Assembly (NCBI GenBank): GCA_025506515.1
Contig: CM046442.1
Coordinates: forward strand, 61,637,340-61,701,339
From: Flaveria trinervia
Taxonomy: Eukaryota; Streptophyta; Magnoliopsida; Asterales; Asteraceae
Reading direction: 5' to 3'
DNA length: 64,000 nt
The position numbers and the translations under genes are program-made. A model generated the notes under the pieces. That model had not been told where the DNA came from. It searched no databases and saw only the letters and a program-made list of their open reading frames with translations. Positions within the stretch are counted from its first letter, which is position 1. Every line of letters starts with the position of its first letter. This document shows positions 57,276 to 64,000 of the stretch, in pieces.

Positions 57276-57679
57276 CCCCATTCCCAGCCACATTCCTCAT
57301 TCACTTCATCTTCTTCACCTCTTCACTCCCTACGCACACATTTTCTCCATTCTAGCACCAAATCCAACCCGCTTGGTCTTGTTCTTGTTGTCTAGACTCC
57401 ACCTACGGCCTAGTCTACTCCATTCTAGCAGGTAGACGACCTTGGTTGTCCCTTTTCCTTGCTTATTCACGGCTGTCCAAACTAGGGTTTCGGGTGTTCG
57501 GGTTCATCCGAGCACATGAGGTCGTGTGGGTGCATGTGAAGTCTTTCTGCTTGTGTTTCATGTTTATGTATGTTTGTAGAGTGTTTCTGGAAGTCCTTGT
57601 GGTGTAAAACTCGCGTTTTGAGCAGCTCGGGGGCGGCTCAACCCGACCACAATCGCGATTCTGCAGTTTAGGTGACTGG

Positions 57680-58140
57680 GTCTATCAGGCGATGGAGCCG
57701 TGCGACTGAGTGAGTCGTGCGACTGAATCTTGCGTCTAAGTCAATCGTACGACTGAGCTGTGCGACTAGGCATGTCGTGCGACTGAGTCGTGCGACTGTG
57801 AGTTTGTATGCGATTGAGTCATGCGTGCGAATGAGTGTATGTGATTGAGTCATGCGTATGAATGATTGTGTGCGATTGAGTCAGGTGACCGACTGAATGT
57901 ATGCGATTGTACGTGTTTCGCATGACTGGAGTCCAATCGCACGAATAAAGGTTCAATCGCACGAAAGTAGCTAATTCGCATGATTGAGGGTTGATTCGTG
58001 CGCATGGAGTTTGGGTCGTGCGAATGTGTGTTGTGTGGTATGACTGAATGCCAGCCATACGAATGAAGACTCAATCGTACGAATGAAGCTGATTCGTATG
58101 ATTGGAGGTTGATTCGTAAGGATGGAGCGTTGAGTCGAGC
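57680..58140 (+). repeat. CpG-rich minisatellite (GTGCGACTGAGTC) in Gypsy LTR
   Basis: Over 25 degenerate units, first near CGTGCGACTGAGT and later GTATGCGATTGAGTCAT. From about 57920 the motif appears inverted (CAATCGCACGAA), so the two halves could pair. Many CpG sites have TpG or CpA variants, as expected from methylation decay. Confidence 0.88.
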
Positions 58141-59497
58141 GTCTGGTCCTGTTGTGTGACTGATGATGTTGAGTGTGAATTTCCCCTTGAACGTCTGATG
58201 ATGATAAGGCAACATCAGTAAAAGTGTCATTGCTTGACCACAAAGATTAAAGTCAACGCTATCAACATGCACATACTATTTCAATTGAAAACAACCTAAC
58301 ATTTTACAGTTATCGACAATCCAATTGAAACTCCAAATACTTAACAAGTGCTATCTTTCTTAACCACGAGATCATTTCACAGATGTCATAAGCAATGACA
58401 ACTACTCGTAGTACTTGGATCTACATAAGATGTGATACGTGTGTCCGCTTGTGTGTGTGTGCTACCCACGACCGAAACGATACAACCCGAACTGACCAAC
58501 CATTACTATACGCTTTATACAGGTTATTAATGCTTAACAATAACTGTAAATAGGTGTTTGACCGATCATTGCATTCAACTGTTGGGAATCTCGATCTTTG
58601 ATACTTACCACTTAACATGTGAGTTTCGTGTCCCCTTTTATGCTTATACTACTTTACAAACATTTACAAACATGGGGGAAAAGTATGCTCACCCATTTTC
58701 TATGCTGTACAACATACATACAATTTACATACTTGGAATCAACGTGCTACTGTTTTGTGGGTACTTATCTGATACATGCTTGAGTCTGCTTTGTGGTTCT
58801 TTCTTACAACCATTTAATTCCAGTGTGGAACCAACGGTTAGGTATTGGTAGTACTACTGGGTTGACACCCCCACCGTCATGTTGGTATACTAGTTAGTAC
58901 CAACAATAGCCAGGTACGGGCCTTGGGTGAATATATTCCGACAAGATTCTTTGTGTACGTCATTAGGTTTGGCTGTAAAGCTCTTGTCATGTGATTTTGC
59001 TTACTTATAACTGTATGCACGGTATTCTGCAACAACTTTATACAGCATCAATTACTTAATTACTTTAAACCTGTGAACTCACCAACAATTTGGTTGACCA
59101 TTTTGAGCATATCTTTTCAGGTGATCATGCTAGCTGAGGTTCTAGGTGTGCTGCCTTAGTGGAGACCCTAGGATGCATTTTCGGGCGAAACTAGTCTTTT
59201 GAAAACAATTGATGTAACTGTTTCAAACAACATTATACTTTGTAACTTGTTCCCGGGTTATGGGAATTGCATACAATGTATCATCTATGTTTTGTGATTT
59301 ATGTATCATGTTCATGCTTATGACTATGTTGTCGTGAATACTGACTAAACACGACACAAGTCCCCTTGTTGTCGGGTGTCGTCATGACACGCTTGTCATC
59401 ATTTTTATTATTGCATCTCTATCGCTTACCATGTGTTATGACGATTCCCGTCTCTTTACGCCCCCATGTTTCCGCTCTTAGCGGGGGTGTAACAGAC

Positions 59498-59510
59498 TGG
59501 TATCAGAGCC
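59498..59510 (+). other. Gypsy primer-binding site
   Basis: TGGTATCAGAGCC, three bases after the LTR, is an exact initiator tRNA-Met primer site. Confidence 0.97.
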
Positions 59511-60178
59511 ATTGGTTATAGAGAATTAGGCAATACACTTGACCTAGTCTATAACCTAGGAACCTTCATGTAGATTTGCATGTCAGGGTTGTGTGCATAT
59601 TGTATCTCATACGTGCTCCTCATTACTTGTTCGCTTATCTATCTATTTCGTGATCTTTTCACCCTATTAGAGAGCCTTGTGCTCACTCTTTTATGGGATG
59701 CTCCTATTAGATCTTCTGTTCCCTCTGCGCGCCAAGTTATCATAACCAAATTCGGGTATTGAGACCCGAAGATATCTTCATAGATCATATACTGCGCTTA
59801 ACCTTGGATACTGAGACCGACTCGAGGAGGCTATGTCTGAGTCCTTTAAGGATGCGAGATAGGCAACCTCCACCAGACTATACGTGATTACATGCTTGGG
59901 CTCTTAGTTGACTTGATGGATTATTATGGATATGATGAAAAGGAAAGTCGGATGTCATGTAACCGGATCGGGCATCATTCTCGGTACATCGTGGGTGTGG
60001 TGGGAGCGCTGCGGGGAACCCTATATATAAACATCACCGGTATACCGAGAATATGCTTGAAATGGGCTGCATGGTGATCTTGACCAAGTGGAACATGAAC
60101 ATTGGAACTTGATAAGTGGAATACTTGTGTATCTTATGGTGACTAAAGCTTATATGTTACCTCTTTTATGAATAGAAC
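59511..60178 (+). other. Gypsy untranslated leader
   Basis: The leader lies between the PBS and the gag ATG. Short chance frames only. Confidence 0.75.
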
Positions 60179-61545
60179 ATGCTGCCTCGAAGATCTACTC
60201 GTAGTAATAGTAGCGGAAGTGAAGCCCCAGGGGGCAGAGGCAGAGGCAGAGGCAGGGGAAGAATCCTAAGAACAAGTGATGCTCCTGCCAGTAACAATCA
60301 AGGAACGGGGAACACGATGTGGCAGCCCTGATCGCTCAACAGCTGGCCGCACTAATTCCGACCATCGTGGCCCAAGTGAGCGATGCTCTTCAGAATTCTC
60401 ACCCCCACGGGGACGGTGGCAATGATAATGAGGATAACGGTAACCCGACCGGAACGAAAGCAATCAGGAGACCGGAAATGGTGGTACAGCCGTAACGAAA
60501 CTGGAATTGTTAATGAGACCGGGGTTGTGAATGCTAGACGGGGATGTTCGTACAAGGAATTTGTGGTTTGTAAACCACGAGAGTTTGATGCAAAGGTGGA
60601 GCCATAGCTCTGACCAGATGGCTTGAAAAGATGGAGGCCGTGATCGACATCAACGAATGCCTCGACAGTCAAAGGATTAAGTACGCCACTTGCTCACTAC
60701 AGGGCAAGGCACTAACGTGGTGGAACACTCAGATTCAGGCTAGGGGAAGAGAATCCGGGATGCAAATGTCGTGGGATGAGTTCAAGGCCCTAATCACCGA
60801 GGAGTACTGTCCTCTCAATGAGATGCAAAAACTTGAGCATGAGTTCTGGAATCATGCCATGGTGGGGGCTGGGCACGCAGCTTACACCGATCGTTTTCAC
60901 GAGCTAGCAAGGTTGGTTCCACATCTAGTCACCCTGGAATCAAAAAGGATAGAAAGGTACATTTGGGGACTTGCACCTCAAATCCGGGCAATGGTAACCG
61001 CTATTGCTCCTCCTACTATTCAGAGCGCGATTCTGAAGGCTGGCGCTCTAACTGATGAAATGGTGAGAATAGGGGTATTGGGCAGGGGAGCCGAGAAAAG
61101 GAAAGAAGTTGGGGAAACGAGCCGGTCGAGTGCCGGGAAATTCGAGAAAAGGGCCAAGACAACCAGAAATTTTGTGGCCGTGACCCAGGGCAGGCGAGAA
61201 TATGTGGGTCCGCACCCCCGATGCGATAGGTGCAACTTTCATCATCCCCCAGCTATGCCGTGCCGGGTGTGCGCTAACTGTAGACGCCCGGGACATTTAG
61301 CAAGAGACTACAGAACAGCGCCGAATATGGTCGCACCAGTCAACGCGGTTAACCCCGCCGGGAACGCCAGGGGCTGTTATGAGTGTGGGAGCCCTGATCA
61401 CTACCGAAACATGTGCCCCAAACTGAATCGGGCGTCGGGCCAACAAGGGAACAACCAGCATCAGACTATGGCTATAGCTGGAAATCAAGGCCCGACTAAC
61501 CAGGGGAACGCGGCTCGGGGACGCGCTTTTGCCATTGGAGCCAAT
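60179..61545 (+). pseudogene. Gypsy gag, N-terminal half frame-broken
   Basis: The likely start is the ATG at 60179 (MLPRRSTRSN, then a RGRGRGRG tract). The frame changes near 60325 and again near 60470 and 60590, judged by where the recognisable protein moves between frames. From 60631 the capsid is open: WWNTQIQARGRE, FKALITEEYCPLNEMQKLE, FHELARLVPHLV and YIWGLAPQIRAMV. Two zinc knuckles follow. The first (CANCRRPGHLARDY) has Tyr for the last Cys, codon 61309-61311. The second (CYECGSPDHYRNMC) is intact. Gag continues in frame into protease, as usual for this group. Confidence 0.9.
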
Positions 61546-61968
61546 GAAGCCCGTCAGGACCCAAATGTCATCACGGGTACACACTTACTCAAAAGTCACT
61601 TTGCATCTGTATTATTTGACACTGGAGCAGACAATAGCTTTATATCTTCTAAATTTATGCAATTGCTCGATTTGAGTCCTAGTAGGCTAGAAACTAGCTA
61701 CTCTGTAGACATGGCCAATGGTAGGGTTGTTCAGGCCAACGAGATTATTAGAAAGTGCTCGATAATATTAGAGAACCACACCTTCGATATAGACTTGATA
61801 CCATTCGAGCTAAGAAGTTTCGATGTGATTGTGGGAATGGATTGGTAGTCGAAACACGGGGCCGAGATTGTCTGTCGAGACAAGGTAGTGCGAATCCCTA
61901 TGTCAGACGGGGGAGTACTCTGAATTCAAGGAGAAAGACCGGGGAGAAACTTAAAGCTTATTTCCTGC
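61546..61968 (+). pseudogene. Gypsy protease, with two stops after it
   Basis: The aspartic protease has LFDTGADNSFIS, with D-T-G at 61618-61626, then the FDVIVGMDW end box. A TAG (61846-61848) follows directly after GMDW. The reading continues in frame as SKHGAEIVCRDK, so this is a point stop. A TGA near 61920 comes next, then the linker to RT. Confidence 0.9.
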
Positions 61969-63440
61969 ATGAAAGCACGCCGGAGTTTACGAAAACAGTG
62001 CTACTCTTTTCTGGCACACGTGGTGGAAAAGAAGGAAGAGGAGCAGAAATTGGCAAATATCCCTGTAGCGCGGGATTACCCAGATGTATTTCCTGATGAC
62101 TTGCCTGGTTTGCCTCCTCCACGACAGGTGGAATTTCGTATTGAGTTGGTTCCTGGAGCGACACCGGTAGCAAAGACACCGTATCGGTTGGCACCGTCTG
62201 AAATGCAAGAGTTATCTAGCCAGTTACAGGAACTACTGGAGAAGGGTTTTATTCGGCCAAGTCACTCGCCTTGGGGAGCACCAGTGTTATTTGTCAAGAA
62301 GAAGGATGGGTCGTTCCGTATGTGCATCGACTACCGTGAGTTGAACAAATTAACTGTGAAGAATCGGTATCCTCTCCCTAGGATTGACGACCTGTTTGAT
62401 CAGTTACACGGAGCTTCGTATTTTTCCAAGATCGACCTTCGATCTGGATATCACCAACTAAGACTTTTTGAGGAGGACATACCGAAGACAACATTTAGAA
62501 CTCGTTATGGGCACTATGAGTTCTTGGTCATGCCGTTCGGATTGACTAACGCACCAGCTGTGTTCATGGACTTGATGAATCGGGTGTGCAAACCTTACTT
62601 GGATAAGTTTGTGATCGTATTCATTGACGACATACTTATCTACTCTCGATCGAAGGAGGATCATGAAGAACACCTTCGGGCAATACTGGAACTGTTAAGA
62701 GAAGAGAAACTTTTCGCCAAGTTCTCGAAGTGTGAATTCTGGCTGCGAGAGGTGAAGTTTTTGGGTCATGTGGTTAACAAAGACGGGATTCATGTAGATC
62801 CTGGCAAGATCGAAGTGGTAACGAAATGGGATACACCCCAGACACCTTCAGAGATACGACAGTTCTTAGGATTAGCCGGATACTATCGTCGTTTCATTGC
62901 GAACTTTTCAAAGATCGCTCAACCATTGACGTTGCTGACTCAGAAAGACAAGAAGTCTGATTGGGGAGATGCGCAAGAACGGGCGTTCCGAACGCTGAAA
63001 GATAAGTTGTGCAATGCACCGATATTGTCCCTCCCAGACGGAACTGATGATTTTGTGGTGTACTGTGATGCTTCGCATCAAGGGTTGGGATGTGTACTAA
63101 TGCAGAAAGATAAGGTGATCGCCTACGCTTCGCGACAACTTAAGGTGCACGAGAAGAACTACATGACTCATGATCTTGAGTTGGGCGCTGTAGTATTCGC
63201 ACTTAAAATATGGAGGAATTACCTGTATGGAACCAAATGCATTGTATACACAGATCATAAAAGCCTTCAACATATTCTGGATCAGAAGGAACTCAATATG
63301 CGACAACGACGTTGGGTAGAGCTTCTTAGTGATTACGATTGTGAAATACGGTATCATCCCGGGAAAGCTAATGTGGTGGCTGATGCCCTAAGCCGCAAGG
63401 AACACGTGAAACCACTACGTGCTCGAGCTTTGGGATTGAT
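61969..63440 (+). pseudogene. Gypsy reverse transcriptase-RNase H, open throughout
   Basis: The open frame runs 61969-63837 (622 codons) and includes the first part of integrase. RT has [58 protein letters not shown] and the catalytic FIDDILIYS (IDD at 62623-62631). RNase H has [17 protein letters not shown], the ELGAVVF box and [10 protein letters not shown], so its catalytic acids are present. It ends near the ADALSRK box at 63390. I see no substitution of a catalytic residue. Confidence 0.95.
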
Positions 63441-64000
63441 CATTCAAACAAATTTGAAAGCTCAGATCCAAATTGCACAAAGTGAGGCGTTGAAAGAAGA
63501 AAACCTTGCGGGAGAAGAATTCCGAGGGTTGGACAAACAATTGATGTGCCAGGACGATGGTGTGCAGTACTTCGTGGACCGTATATGGGTACCCAAGTGG
63601 GGAGGTGTACGTACCTTGGTCATGGATGAAGCACACAAGACCCGATATTCTATTCATCCTGGCGCAGACAAGATGTACCACGATCTTAAAGATCTGTACT
63701 GGTGGCCAGGCCTAAAGAAAGACATTGCCACGTACATCAGCAGATGCTTGACATGCTCGAAAGTTAAAGCTGAACATCAGAAACCATCGAGACTGTTACA
63801 GCAACCTGAGATTCCCGAATGGAAAGTGAGAACATAGCCATGGACTTCATTACCAAACTCCCTCGAGCGAGCAACGGGCATGACTCGATATGGGTCGTAG
63901 CGGATCGAATGACGAAATTAGCACACTTCTTGCCAATCCGAGAAGACTACAAAATGGACAAGTTGGCGAGATTGTACATTAAAGAGGTCGTGACAAGACA
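63441..64000 (+). pseudogene. Gypsy integrase, N-terminal part, one frameshift
   Basis: The H2C2 zinc region ([13 protein letters not shown] to [14 protein letters not shown], about 63650-63780) is in frame with RT. After EIPEWK a TAG closes the frame at 63835-63837. The catalytic core continues one frame over from about 63826 with MDFITKLPR, which carries the first catalytic Asp, then DSIWVVADRMTKLAHFLP to the window end. The rest, including any chromodomain, is outside. Confidence 0.92.

Larger units (their letters stand above)
56890..59494 (+). repeat. Gypsy 5' LTR, 2.6 kb
   Basis: It starts TGTGACATTCGTCG and ends GGGTGTAACA. It contains a TATA box (57268), a minisatellite (57680-58140) and otherwise unique sequence. 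The short frames on both strands are chance. The AT-rich 58250-59490 part holds no gene. Confidence 0.92.
56890..64000 (+). mobile_element. Gypsy element (chromovirus/Tekay-like), right end outside window
   Basis: It has a 5' LTR (56890-59494), PBS (59498), leader, gag, protease, RT, RNase H and the start of integrase, in Ty3/gypsy order (integrase after RNase H). TCGAT (56885-56889) should recur after the 3' LTR. The two-knuckle gag, long LTR and RT sequence fit the Tekay/Del chromoviruses. The chromodomain that would confirm this lies beyond 64000. At least six breaks in the coding region make it non-functional. Confidence 0.93.

Noticed and set aside
57668..58272. Several 60-140 codon minus-strand frames in the Gypsy LTR
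   Set aside because: They are translations of the minisatellite in different frames.
1..64000. Host genes, tRNA or snRNA genes
   Set aside because: I looked for intact coding regions with non-element domains and for tRNA-like A/B boxes and found none I could support. Every sizeable open frame is an element part, its antisense shadow or simple repeat.

Overview
This window is nuclear DNA from a flowering plant, almost certainly a eudicot. It is built nearly entirely of LTR retrotransposons nested in one another, and I found no convincing host gene, tRNA, rRNA or CRISPR array. The evidence is three kinds of sequence: Ty1/copia polyproteins of the Sirevirus type with a large extra open reading frame after pol, a Ty3/gypsy chromovirus-like element, and primer-binding sites for initiator tRNA-Met. 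The style of the elements recalls Asteraceae (composites), but that is an impression and not a result.

I use local names. S elements (S0, S1, S2) are a Sirevirus-like Copia family with about 0.86-0.90 kb LTRs beginning TGTTGGACC. N elements (N1 to N4) are a related set with about 0.76-0.84 kb LTRs. They share the S polypurine tract AGGGGGAGTTTGT, but every copy seen here lacks pol.

Layout, left to right. 1-969: 3' end and 3' LTR of S0 (+). 970-6657: a Gypsy-type LTR (-) split by N1 (1659-6110, -), a complete 4.45 kb LTR-gag-accessory-LTR element with no pol. 6658-8924: unassigned DNA holding an N-type solo LTR (7115-7917, +) and a TA/TG microsatellite. 8925-10620: a Copia-like LTR plus Gypsy LTR fragment, repeated at 26913-28325. 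10621-15795: a decayed Copia (-) and its leader. 15796-26912: S1 (-), missing its 3' LTR. 28828-31808: a decayed Copia pol (+). 31809-48470: N2 (-), split by a Gypsy solo LTR (33370-47958), which is itself split by S2 (34073-46451, +), a full 12.38 kb S element with a perfect TTAAC target duplication. 48471-49727: a second, truncated Gypsy LTR. 49985-56889: N3 (-), interrupted by N4 (-). 56890-64000: N4 is interrupted by a Gypsy element (+) with a 2.6 kb LTR, which runs off the right edge.

The S elements have the order LTR, PBS, gag, PR-IN-RT-RNase H, a 0.7 kb repeat-rich spacer, a 3 kb accessory reading frame, PPT, LTR. Both S copies with coding sequence are mutated. S1 keeps a 535-codon open stretch of RT and RNase H, and S2 is complete end to end but has many frameshifts. 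N elements carry an accessory frame of the same general build (charged, coiled-coil, with a Trp-containing C-terminal part). N1 joins gag directly to it, as expected for a non-autonomous derivative mobilised in trans.

Most noteworthy are the pol-less N family, the conserved UAA plus acceptor-like site between gag and pol in S, the stack of hairpins with a perfectly palindromic TATA box in the S LTR, the family-specific minisatellites inside LTRs, and the three-level nest that three target-site duplications or junctions resolve.
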